Shown one piece after another: positions 44,725-53,198 of a stretch of DNA of 64,000 bases; position 1 is the first letter of the stretch, and each line of letters begins with the position of its first letter. Source of the stretch: JAVBNH01 sp031551635 (lineage in GTDB: Bacteria; Bacillota; Clostridia; Oscillospirales; Acutalibacteraceae); contig JAVBNH010000003.1 in NCBI GenBank assembly GCA_031551635.1, forward strand, positions 1 to 64,000. Reading direction: 5' to 3'. A model generated the notes under the pieces. The model did no database searches and was not told the origin of the DNA. It worked only from the letters and a program-made list of their open reading frames with translations. The position numbers were made by a program, and so were the translations under genes.

Positions 44725-46911
44725 TTATTCATCTTTATTTTTCAGCTTATTTCCGTCATCTAGAATATCGAAAGTTTCGCTGTCGTCAGGAAGCATTGAA
44801 ATATCCTGAAAATCTTCTTCATTATCTGTTTCAGCTTCTGTTAGAATAACTTCTTTTTTTGCAGTTACAGGTGGTGTTTTTGGCTCTTTAGTAAAATCGC
44901 TTTCTTGCGAATTTGTGTATACCTGCGGCTCTATTGCATGGCTGCTTTCTACAGTTTCATCTTTTAGGGAATTGATTACTAGACCCAATTCGGCGTTTTT
45001 ACTTCTGATAATCACAACTTCATCATAGATTAATTCATCATAAAACGCTTTAATTTTATTCTCCCCTCTTTGCAGCCTGAGCTCAAGCTCATAAACACCG
45101 TCATTTCCGCTGACAGCTATCGGTCTTTCCTTATCGTTAAAGAGGACAAAGACTTTTGGGCAGTTGGTATATATGCGCAGAAGCATCTTTTTATCGCTTC
45201 TGACTTCATATCTTCTGCCGCATATATGCATAAATTTTTTCTTTGACCACTGAGATTTATAAAAGAAAAACGCATCCTTTTTTGTTGTTCTGTCATAAGA
45301 GACAAGACCGAGATAGGAGATAATGGAGTTGTTTTCCGGATTTGAAATTGCTCTAGAATAATCAAACATTGTCGAAACAAAGCTTGCCCACAAATTATTC
45401 GAAAAATGAAGCTTTTTCCACATCTCCTCATGATATAAAGCTTGATTTTCCTCAGAATACGCTCCGATTCGCGGATAATTAACCGGTCCTGACATTCCTT
45501 CGCAGCCGTATTCGGCGATTGCGACAGGTTTTCTTCCGTTGCCGCTCGAAAGCTCGTCAAACCATTTAGCAAAGCTGTCCGGCTCAAGGAATTTGTTTCC
45601 CGAAGCAGTATTGTAAGCAATCAAATCAGTGATTTCATTCAGCTTGCTGAGGGAAGGAATATTAATTGACATTGTTGAAACAGTGAGCAAAAATTTATCA
45701 ATCTGCTTAACTGCCTCATTCATAGAGGTGAGCTCCTCAATAACCCTTTCGCTGTCGCTGACTATGTCGCTATGAATGCCGAAAAAGCAAATTGACGGGT
45801 GGTTATAGCACTGTTTAACCATTTCGCTTATTTGTTGATTAATATTATTTTTCGCATCCAGCGTTACTGAAACCTCGCTGTTTACCGGCAATTCTGTCCA
45901 GACAATTATGCCCTCTTTGTCGCACAGCTCATAAAAAAGGTCGTCATTCTGGTAAAAAGGAAGCCTGACCGCATTCGCGCCGATTTCCTTGATAAGCTTT
46001 ATATCAGCTTTAATTTGTTCGGGATTCATCGCCCAACCGTAGTTTTCAATATCCTGATAGCGGCTGACCCCTTTTAGGGTGGTTTTTGTTCCGTTGAGGA
46101 AGAATCCATTATCCTGGTCAAACTCGAGCGTTCTGAAACCGAATTGAATATCATGCCAGTCAAGCACTTCACCGTCACGAATAAGCTTGGCTTTCAATGT
46201 ATACAAATTAGGCGAGAGCCTTCCCTGCCATAAATCAGGCTTGTCAACTTCAATAATTGCATTAGCCTTTTTCGGGTGAACCGAAGCCTGACCGACAATG
46301 CAATCATTCGGGTCATATATTGCATAGTTTACAATATCATAGTTAACAGGTTCACTGACCTCGGAGGTTATGCCTACCCTGCCTTTACCGTTTGTGACAC
46401 GCGGGACGACATAGATTCCGGGGCTGCCGTAATCATCAAGGGCAAAATGAGTGGTGTTGGCGATGATGAGGTTGACGTCGCGGTATATTCCGCCGAAGGA
46501 CATATAGTTTGCCTGCAAAGGATAAATTCCGCTGTCAATGCTGTTGTCGGCGGTTACTGTTATAATATTATTTTTTCCGTATGTAACAAACTTTGAAATA
46601 TCGAATCTGAATTTTGAGAAACCGCCCTTATGCGTTCCGACAAGCTTACCGTCAATAAAAAGCTCACAGACGGTATTTACTCCCGCAAATTCAAGATAGA
46701 GCCTGATTTTTTGAAGCTCTGAAGGTATCGGTAAATCCTTTTGATAAACGCATTTACCTCTGTACATATCATGTATTTCATTAAGCGGGTCGATATTATT
46801 CCATGTGTGCGGCAGATTCACTCTTTCTGCGGCTTCAAGGTGCCCGTCAAAGCTTTCGGGCACTATTTTGGAAAACATCCAGCCCTGATTTAAACAAAAA
46901 ACTTCTTTCAT
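44725..46911 (-). CDS. GH2-family protein with altered acid/base motif
   Basis: 728 residues. Sugar-binding jelly-roll (about 20-160; GVNTVCELFIDGKLVGTHKGGF), Ig-like domain, then the TIM barrel (LKGVSRYQDIENYG, NAVRLPFYQND). The nucleophile Glu is kept (E467, AIAEYGCEG). The acid/base segment, normally N-E after HPS-x-CFWG, reads HPSICFFGIHSDI, so the Asn-Glu pair is Ser-Asp (381-382). The last 80 residues are an acidic, low-complexity tail unusual for GH2. No signal peptide. Start ATG 46911 follows AAAGGAA by 8 nt. Beta-galactosidase/mannosidase-type activity is the family default; here activity is uncertain. Confidence 0.8.
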   Translation of the reverse strand: MKEVFCLNQGWMFSKIVPESFDGHLEAAERVNLPHTWNNIDPLNEIHDMYRGKCVYQKDLPIPSELQKIRLYLEFAGVNTVCELFIDGKLVGTHKGGFSKFRFDISKFVTYGKNNIITVTADNSIDSGIYPLQANYMSFGGIYRDVNLIIANTTHFALDDYGSPGIYVVPRVTNGKGRVGITSEVSEPVNYDIVNYAIYDPNDCIVGQASVHPKKANAIIEVDKPDLWQGRLSPNLYTLKAKLIRDGEVLDWHDIQFGFRTLEFDQDNGFFLNGTKTTLKGVSRYQDIENYGWAMNPEQIKADIKLIKEIGANAVRLPFYQNDDLFYELCDKEGIIVWTELPVNSEVSVTLDAKNNINQQISEMVKQCYNHPSICFFGIHSDIVSDSERVIEELTSMNEAVKQIDKFLLTVSTMSINIPSLSKLNEITDLIAYNTASGNKFLEPDSFAKWFDELSSGNGRKPVAIAEYGCEGMSGPVNYPRIGAYSEENQALYHEEMWKKLHFSNNLWASFVSTMFDYSRAISNPENNSIISYLGLVSYDRTTKKDAFFFYKSQWSKKKFMHICGRRYEVRSDKKMLLRIYTNCPKVFVLFNDKERPIAVSGNDGVYELELRLQRGENKIKAFYDELIYDEVVIIRSKNAELGLVINSLKDETVESSHAIEPQVYTNSQESDFTKEPKTPPVTAKKEVILTEAETDNEEDFQDISMLPDDSETFDILDDGNKLKNKDE

Positions 46912-46990
46912 GAGTTTATTCCTTTCCTTGAGAAAATAACAGTTATATAAAATTAGAAATGATTTATTGTTGTGAATTTTGTTACTTCTA

Positions 46991-47019
46991 ATTTTATCAT
47001 AATAAAAACAAATATGCAA
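46991..47019 (-). promoter_or_regulatory. Candidate GH2 promoter
   Basis: Minus strand: TTGCAT (47019-47014), 17-bp spacer, TAAAAT (46996-46991). Confidence 0.5.
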
Positions 47020-47053
47020 TCAAATATTTATTTTTCATGAAATTTTAAAGTGA

Positions 47054-47094
47054 CGAATAGTAATAGAACTACTTTTATTACACTTAATTATTCG
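47054..47094. promoter_or_regulatory. Nested inverted repeat between divergent GH2 and GH10
   Basis: Outer arms CGAATA (47054-47059) and TATTCG (47089-47094), inner arms GTAATA (47060-47065) and TATTAC (47076-47081). Placed between the two promoters; may be a shared operator. Confidence 0.4.
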
Positions 47095-47122
47095 CTAAGA
47101 TAAATAATTTAAAAAAAACGAC

Positions 47123-47151
47123 TTGACAATATTTATCTGTTTTGATACAAT
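47123..47151 (+). promoter_or_regulatory. GH10 promoter
   Basis: TTGACA (47123-47128), 17-bp spacer, TACAAT (47146-47151). It overlaps the upstream in-frame codons of GH10, confirming the start at 47189. Confidence 0.75.
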
Positions 47152-47188
47152 AATATGGAATAAGTCTATTAAACAGGAGGTAAATGTT

Positions 47189-48307
47189 ATGGCAAAAGTT
47201 TTTCCGGATTTCTATCACAAGGTTTTACTGTTCTTTCTTCCGCTTGTATTGTTGATTTCGGGTTCTTCTTTCGAATCGCTCGATTATTCTGATAAGCTCG
47301 GCAAGGATTATGTTGGGCTGGGCGAGGTTTATGAGGAATACTTCCCTGTCGGTACTTGCCTTGATTCATTTCATCTTGACGAGCCGGGTGTAAAAGAGCA
47401 TCTTATAAAGAATTTCACTTCGCTGACAATCGCGAATGAATTAAAACAGCCTTATTTTAACCCCTCTGAGGATGTTTATAATTTCGCAGGTCCCGACAAA
47501 ATTGTAGCCTTTGCTCAGGAAAATAATATGGAGCTGAGGGGTCACTGCCTGCTCTGGCCGACACTCGGGAGCTGGATTTGCTACAGTGACGCAGAAAAAA
47601 CGCAGCTTGTTGATAAGGCAACCCTTTATAACAGACTTGATAAATACATTTTCACCGTCATGGATCACTACGGAGAAGCAATTGATATATGGGACATAGG
47701 CAATGAGCTGTTCAATTTTGATTCTACCGCTGAATTCAAGGACTACAATCCGATGTTTGAAATCGCTGGTGAAGAAGTCATTGAATGGGCTTTTGAGCTT
47801 GCGACGAAGTATAAGGACGATAACGATAAGTTCTTTGTTAACGAAACCAAAGTTCTTAATAATACCGCAAAGGAAAAATATCTTTTTAAATATGTTGAAA
47901 AATGGTTGAAACAAGGCTGGAAAATAGACGGCATCGGCATCCAGGGACATTTTGACACTGTTTCTGTAAACGAAAATCCATATAAACTTCAGGATATTAT
48001 CGACCGTGTAAAAAAACTCGGACTGGAAGTTCATATTACCGAAATGACCATGAATGTTTATACAACCGAGAGCATGACAAGATACCCGAACGACATTTTC
48101 CCGAAAAATGTTCAGGTCTGGCAAATCAACAAGTTTAAGCGTTTATTCGAGGTCTGCCGTAAAAACGCGGGCGATCCTCTCACCAGTGTTACCTTCTGGG
48201 GTATGGCTGACGGATATACCGGAGCTAAAAACGACGGTGATATTCCGACACTCTTTGACACAAATAAAATGCCGAAACAAAACTTCTTTGCCGTCTGCGA
48301 TTTCTGA
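47189..48307 (+). CDS. GH10-family glycosidase (xylanase-like), membrane-anchored or secreted
   Basis: 372 residues. A hydrophobic N-terminal segment (about 11-28) without a clear cleavage site suggests export or anchoring. The GH10 barrel carries acid/base E173 (WDIGNE) and nucleophile E285 (HITEMT). RGHCLLWP replaces the common RGH-x-LVWH, so the usual subsite histidine is Pro124; the family C-terminal GMADGYTG is kept. GH10 enzymes cleave xylan or related beta-glucans. CAGGAGGT precedes ATG 47189. Confidence 0.85.
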   Translation: MAKVFPDFYHKVLLFFLPLVLLISGSSFESLDYSDKLGKDYVGLGEVYEEYFPVGTCLDSFHLDEPGVKEHLIKNFTSLTIANELKQPYFNPSEDVYNFAGPDKIVAFAQENNMELRGHCLLWPTLGSWICYSDAEKTQLVDKATLYNRLDKYIFTVMDHYGEAIDIWDIGNELFNFDSTAEFKDYNPMFEIAGEEVIEWAFELATKYKDDNDKFFVNETKVLNNTAKEKYLFKYVEKWLKQGWKIDGIGIQGHFDTVSVNENPYKLQDIIDRVKKLGLEVHITEMTMNVYTTESMTRYPNDIFPKNVQVWQINKFKRLFEVCRKNAGDPLTSVTFWGMADGYTGAKNDGDIPTLFDTNKMPKQNFFAVCDF

Positions 48308-48317
48308 TAAGTTAATA

Positions 48318-48369
48318 ATTGCCGATATTACTTTTCCGCTGGGAATTTAGTAATGTCGGCAATATTTTT
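48318..48369 (+). terminator. Terminator after GH10
   Basis: ATTGCCGATATTACT pairs with AGTAATGTCGGCAAT (one G-U pair), then ATTTTTA. Confidence 0.85.
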
Positions 48370-48471
48370 ACTGTAATTTAATTGAATATATTTCCGTATC
48401 GACATTTATTTTATACTCGAAGGTGTTATAATAAAGTTCGTTTGATTCTTAATAAAATGTAGGTGAGCAAA

Positions 48472-50151
48472 TTGTCTGAGATAAAAAAACACTGGTACAA
48501 GGAAATGTCAGTCTATCAAATTTGGCCGCGGAGCTTTTGTGACGGTAACGGCGACGGAATCGGCGACTTGATCGGAGTTTATTCAAAGCTTGATTACATA
48601 AAAAGCCTCGGCGTGGATGCTATATGGTTCTCGCCGCTTTATAAATCACCCCAAAAGGATTACGGTTACGACATCGCGGATTATCGCGCTATCAATGAAG
48701 AATACGGTACCATGGACGACTTCAGAGCCGTCCTCGACAAGGCGCATAGCCTCGGTATGCGTGTTATTATGGATCTTGTCATTAACCATACATCTGATGA
48801 GCATGAATGGTTTCTTGAGAGTAAAAAAAGCAAAGAAAACCCCTACCACGACTATTATTTTTGGAAAAAAGGCAGGCTTTCAGGAAAGCTTCCGCCCAAT
48901 AACTGGCGTTCTGTTTTTTCTGAACGCGCATGGAAATATGATGAAAGCCTCGATGAATATTATCTGCACCTCTTTGCTGAGGGTCAGCCGGATTTGAACA
49001 TGGACAACCCGAAGGTTCGCGAAGAGGTTAAGGATATTATGCGTTTCTGGCTCGATATGGGTGTTGACGGCTTCCGCGAGGATGTAATTACCTATATCTC
49101 AAAGGATGAGGGTTTGCCGAACGGTATTCCTCTTCCGATTTCTGCCGGTATGGAGCACTACAATGACGGACCGCACCTGCATGAATACCTTCGAGAGTTC
49201 AAGCGTGATGTACTCTCGCGCTATGATTGCATGACTGTTGGCGAGGCTCCGATGATGACTCCTGAAAAGGCGCTTGCTCATATTGAGGAGGGCAAGAATC
49301 AGGAGCTGAATATGATGTTCCATTTTCAGCATATGGAAGCCGACTGCCTTATGGTTGAATGGTTCAAGCGTCCTTTCAATCTCAAAAAACTAAAAAAGGT
49401 TTATACAAATTGGCAAAAAAAGCTTTACGGCAAAGCTTGGAATGCTCTATATATCGAAAATCATGACCATCCACGTATAATTAACCGTTACGGCAGCCTT
49501 GAATTTAGAGAAGAAAGTGCAAAAATGCTCGCGACAATGTATATTTGTCAGTGCGGAACACCGTTTATCTATCAGGGTCAGGAAATCGGAATGACCAACA
49601 TCGGTATCACCGACATTAATAAATATGTTGATGTCTCAACGATAAATAACTATAAGCTCGCGAAAAAGCTTCATGTGAGCGATAAAATATTCGGAAAAAT
49701 GGCGGCATACGCTTCGCGTGACAACGCGAGGACTCCCGTTCAATGGACTGCGGAAAAAAATGCCGGTTTTACGACTGCTGAGGAACCATGGTTTATTATT
49801 AATCCGAATTATGAAACAATAAATGTCGAAGCAGCTGAAAAAGATGAAAATTCCATTTTAAATTATTACCGAAAGCTGTTGAAATTCAGAAAAGAGAATG
49901 AAATAGTAATCTACGGCGACTATGAAGAGCACTTCCCTGACGATGAAAATCTTTTCGTTTATTCAAGAAGCTATAAAGGAAAACGGCTGCTCGTTATTAA
50001 TTCATTTTCATCAAAATCTGTATCTTTCCGCTCTCCGTCCGGATTTGAGCTGCTTGAGGGAGAGCTTGCAATCTCAAATTATTCCGAATGCAACACTGCC
50101 GGTAATTCATTGACACTCAGACCTTATGAAACAAGGATTTATCTTTTTTAA
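48472..50151 (+). CDS. GH13 alpha-glucosidase (oligo-1,6-glucosidase type)
   Basis: About 559 residues. Conserved GH13 regions: DLVINHTSDEHEWF, GVDGFREDVI with nucleophile Asp, TVGEAP with acid/base Glu, and ENHDHPR. The N-terminal VYQIWPRSFCDGNGDGIGDL is the usual oligo-glucosidase opening. No signal peptide, so it hydrolyses imported alpha-glucosides. TTG 48472 is preferred (AGGTGA 5 nt upstream); GTG 48463 overlaps that site. A TGTTATAAT box near 48424 may be its promoter. Confidence 0.92.
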   Translation: MSEIKKHWYKEMSVYQIWPRSFCDGNGDGIGDLIGVYSKLDYIKSLGVDAIWFSPLYKSPQKDYGYDIADYRAINEEYGTMDDFRAVLDKAHSLGMRVIMDLVINHTSDEHEWFLESKKSKENPYHDYYFWKKGRLSGKLPPNNWRSVFSERAWKYDESLDEYYLHLFAEGQPDLNMDNPKVREEVKDIMRFWLDMGVDGFREDVITYISKDEGLPNGIPLPISAGMEHYNDGPHLHEYLREFKRDVLSRYDCMTVGEAPMMTPEKALAHIEEGKNQELNMMFHFQHMEADCLMVEWFKRPFNLKKLKKVYTNWQKKLYGKAWNALYIENHDHPRIINRYGSLEFREESAKMLATMYICQCGTPFIYQGQEIGMTNIGITDINKYVDVSTINNYKLAKKLHVSDKIFGKMAAYASRDNARTPVQWTAEKNAGFTTAEEPWFIINPNYETINVEAAEKDENSILNYYRKLLKFRKENEIVIYGDYEEHFPDDENLFVYSRSYKGKRLLVINSFSSKSVSFRSPSGFELLEGELAISNYSECNTAGNSLTLRPYETRIYLF

Positions 50152-50177
50152 ATAAATATATTTTGAGGGGATTAATT

Positions 50178-52166
50178 ATGTTAAAATTCAGAAAGTCAAT
50201 GTCATTTATTTTATCCTTATCCTTGCTGTTTACACTTGTTTTAAAGAGCTATGCCGCAACTCTGACTCCGGTTCAGCCGATAACTGAAAGCCATCTTTTT
50301 GCACAGACACAGCTAGACATACCGAAATATAAGTATTATCATGCTATTGAAAATGATCTTGCGAAAAAGATGTATGAAGCAATTTATGACAAAGTCAATG
50401 GGGATTTACTAAGCACCGGCAGCGCAACAGCGATCGTTACACTTGAGGATTTTGAATTCGAGTTTAATGTACCTGCTGGAGAATTAAAAAATGACCCTAT
50501 GTTTAAAAAATTTGTTAACGACAATATTTATTCTCATGTTGCAACCGCATTCGCATTTTTCATCGCTGACAATCCCCAGCTTTTCTGGCTTGACACAACA
50601 CTTTCCTATTCAGCGCCTTATTCTTATATTAATAACGGCGGAGGAAATTATTCTGTTACATTTAAAAGCGCACAGATGAATTTAAAGGTTTATTCACCTT
50701 ATTTAGTAAACACGGCTGAAAAAGTCAATGCTTTTAACAATGTTGTGAATACCGTTAAATCGACTGTCAGCGGGCTTTCGCGTCTAGATACACTAATGAC
50801 TTTCTTAAAATACTTGTGCAACTATGTAGAATATGATTATTCTTTAGCGTCCTCGCTGGAAATATATAATGCTTATGGTGCTTTAATAAACTATCTTTGC
50901 GTTTGCGAGGGTTATGCCGAGGCTTTCGCGACTTTGTGCGAAGCAGTCGGAATTCCCTGCGTGATTGTTCAGGGGCTTGCAGACGGAGGTAACCACGAAT
51001 GGGTTTATGTTCAGATGGAGAACGGAAAATGGTATGCAGTAGACCCGACATGGGCGGATCAGGAAACAGTTATCGTCTATGACCTTTTCCTAGCAGGCAG
51101 CAATACGGTTCTTGAGAGCTTTTTTCCGGGCGACACACTTTTTAAGGATTCACATATACCAAATTCCTTAGCCTTTTACAGTATAACAACTCAGGATTAC
51201 CCCTATCCGCTTTTAGCCGACAATACATTTGACCCATTAATTGACGTACCGACCACTCAGGAGACAACCGAAGAGCAAAAAACAACGGAAAAGCCTTCTG
51301 ATACAACTATTGAGCCGACTAAGCCGACTGATATAACAACCCTCGAGCCAACAAAGCCTACTGATGTCACGACAATCGAGCCGACTAAGCCTACTGATGT
51401 CACGACAATCGAGCCGACAAAACCGACTGATGTTACGACAATCGAGCCAACTAAGCCGACTGACGTTACAACAATCGAACCAACTAAGCCGACTGATGTC
51501 ACGACAATCGAGCCGACAAAGCCGACTGATGTTACGACAATCGAGCCAACGAAGCCGACTGATGTTACTACGCTTGAGCCGACAAAGACGACTGATGAAA
51601 CAACTGCCGAGCCGACAAAGCCAACCGGCACTACGGCAACAGAGACGACAAAAACAACACAAAATCCCACGCAGTCAACCAGCAAGACAACTCAACCTTC
51701 CTCGAGTAAAGAACCCACTACCGCTTCAACCACTGAAAAAGTTAAAGCTCCTGAAATAAAGGATGAAGCTAAAGAAATAATCTCAGTTAATATTGATGAG
51801 ATGTTACTTTTCTGCAGCGATGCCGAAAACAGTTCCGAAAAATTCCTCAGCTTCCTCTCTGCCGGTTATAAGCTCAAGAATATTGACGGCAAAATCTTAG
51901 ATTCAAACGATTTTGTCACCACCGGTTCAGTGCTTGTCAATGAAGAAACACTCGAAGAGTTTGAAATCGTCATAATGGGTGATTTGAACGGTGATGGAGT
52001 TGTAACCTCGGTTGACGCAAGAATCGCATTGAGAGTTTCGGCTCAGCTTACTACAATTGAAGGCGCGTATTTGCAGGCTGCGACTGTTATATCAGCTGAT
52101 ATTACTGCAGTAACCGCTAGAAAAATACTTCGCGTTTCAGCCCAGCTCGAGAGCTTTAAAAAATAG
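50178..52166 (+). CDS. Secreted transglutaminase-like protein with repeat linker and dockerin
   Basis: 662 residues. Signal peptide 1-26 (ending KSYA). A transglutaminase/protease-like domain follows, with catalytic Cys243 (CVCEGYAEAF), His273 (GGNHEWVY) and Asp289 (AVDPTWAD). Then a Thr/Pro linker of ten 11-residue repeats (379-488), a small domain (about 535-600) and a C-terminal dockerin-like module (GDLNGDGVV from 601, then ADITAVTARKIL). The first calcium loop is good; the second is weaker. Surface protein or cellulosome/amylosome-type component is inferred. AGGGG precedes ATG 50178. Confidence 0.85.
   Translation: MLKFRKSMSFILSLSLLFTLVLKSYAATLTPVQPITESHLFAQTQLDIPKYKYYHAIENDLAKKMYEAIYDKVNGDLLSTGSATAIVTLEDFEFEFNVPAGELKNDPMFKKFVNDNIYSHVATAFAFFIADNPQLFWLDTTLSYSAPYSYINNGGGNYSVTFKSAQMNLKVYSPYLVNTAEKVNAFNNVVNTVKSTVSGLSRLDTLMTFLKYLCNYVEYDYSLASSLEIYNAYGALINYLCVCEGYAEAFATLCEAVGIPCVIVQGLADGGNHEWVYVQMENGKWYAVDPTWADQETVIVYDLFLAGSNTVLESFFPGDTLFKDSHIPNSLAFYSITTQDYPYPLLADNTFDPLIDVPTTQETTEEQKTTEKPSDTTIEPTKPTDITTLEPTKPTDVTTIEPTKPTDVTTIEPTKPTDVTTIEPTKPTDVTTIEPTKPTDVTTIEPTKPTDVTTIEPTKPTDVTTLEPTKTTDETTAEPTKPTGTTATETTKTTQNPTQSTSKTTQPSSSKEPTTASTTEKVKAPEIKDEAKEIISVNIDEMLLFCSDAENSSEKFLSFLSAGYKLKNIDGKILDSNDFVTTGSVLVNEETLEEFEIVIMGDLNGDGVVTSVDARIALRVSAQLTTIEGAYLQAATVISADITAVTARKILRVSAQLESFKK
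51312..51641 (+). repeat. Ten 33-bp tandem repeats encoding a Thr/Pro linker
   Basis: Ten in-frame units of 33 bp. Units 2-7 encode EPTKPTDVTTI; units 1 and 8-10 vary (DITTL, DVTTL, TDETTA, GTTAT). Synonymous changes between units show protein-level constraint. The opposite strand has long open frames only because of this repeat. Confidence 0.9.
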
Positions 52167-52206
52167 TAAGATTTATACATAAGCAAGAAAGGTTTGGTAA
52201 AAAATT

Positions 52207-53136
52207 ATGGCGGTTATTCGTAAAGAAGCCTATTTCAACTCCTCGAACGGAAAAAATAAAATCAGAACTCTGATTTGGCAGGACGACAAGGCGGCGCCTA
52301 TCGGTGTCTTTCAGATTGCCCACGGCGTTTCTGAGCATATCGGGCGCTATGACAACTTTGCGAGATATATGGTTTCTAAAGGCTATGTAGTTTGCGGAAA
52401 CGACCATCTCGGTCACGGAAAATCGGTAGATTCACCTGATGACCTCGGCTTTTTAGACGATAAAAACGGACACTTCAGAATGGTTGACGATATGCACATT
52501 CTTTATAAAATAATGCATAAGCGTTACCCTGCCCTACCATACTTCCTGCTTGGGCATAGCATGGGCTCTTTTTGCGCGAGACTGTACTGCGCCAATTTCG
52601 GGCACACGCTTTCGGGCGCAATATTCTGCGGAACAATGCAACTTCCTCCGATTCTGTCACTGCTGGAAACCCCTATTAAAAAGTATATCGCAAAAAACGG
52701 TGCGAATAAAAAGATATTCAATATAATGGGCTTTTCAAACAAGCTAATGTCAAAAAAATTCGGTGAAAATGACTCTTTATCATGGCTTTCGAAAAATCCT
52801 GAAAACCGTGAGAGCTACAGAAATGACCCGCTTTGCGGACACCCCCTGACAATCGGCGGCTTCCGCGACCTTGGATTTGCGGCTTTTGAAGTTTCTAAGT
52901 CCTATTGGGCTTCCCGAATTCCTCTTGACCTGCCTATTTTAATAATTTCCGGTGCGAAAGACCCCCTCGGCTCTGACGGTAAGTCAGTTTTAAAGGTTGC
53001 CGACACACTCGAGGACGCCGGCATTGAACCGACAGTTATACTATATCCGGACGACAGGCACGAAATACTCAACGAAGCCGACAAAGAACTTGTATATGAG
53101 GATATTATATCATGGCTTTGCGAAATAAATAAGTAA
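52207..53136 (+). CDS. Alpha/beta hydrolase (monoglyceride lipase/lysophospholipase-like)
   Basis: 309 residues. Oxyanion HGVSEHIGRY, nucleophile elbow GHSMGS (Ser about 119), late Asp in SGAKDPLGS and His in PDDRHEIL. It matches the lysophospholipase L2/monoacylglycerol lipase group. No signal peptide. It lies 40 nt after the transglutaminase gene with AAGAAAGG upstream. Confidence 0.88.
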   Translation: MAVIRKEAYFNSSNGKNKIRTLIWQDDKAAPIGVFQIAHGVSEHIGRYDNFARYMVSKGYVVCGNDHLGHGKSVDSPDDLGFLDDKNGHFRMVDDMHILYKIMHKRYPALPYFLLGHSMGSFCARLYCANFGHTLSGAIFCGTMQLPPILSLLETPIKKYIAKNGANKKIFNIMGFSNKLMSKKFGENDSLSWLSKNPENRESYRNDPLCGHPLTIGGFRDLGFAAFEVSKSYWASRIPLDLPILIISGAKDPLGSDGKSVLKVADTLEDAGIEPTVILYPDDRHEILNEADKELVYEDIISWLCEINK

Positions 53137-53154
53137 ACAGCGAAATTCCTTCAA

Positions 53155-53188
53155 AAAAAACAGCCTGCTTTCGTTAGGCTGTTTTTTT
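53155..53188. terminator. Bidirectional terminator
   Basis: A-run plus ACAGCCT, 9-nt loop, AGGCTGT plus T-run; between convergent genes. Confidence 0.88.
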
Positions 53189-53198
53189 GTTAAGCTAT

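Noticed and set aside
51312..51641. CRISPR-like array
   Set aside because: The repeats are contiguous, in-frame and encode a linker; there are no spacers and no cas genes.
51237..51759. Long open frames on both strands across the Thr/Pro repeat
   Set aside because: They arise from the 33-bp repeat, which is open in several frames. The signal peptide, transglutaminase domain and dockerin fix the true frame.
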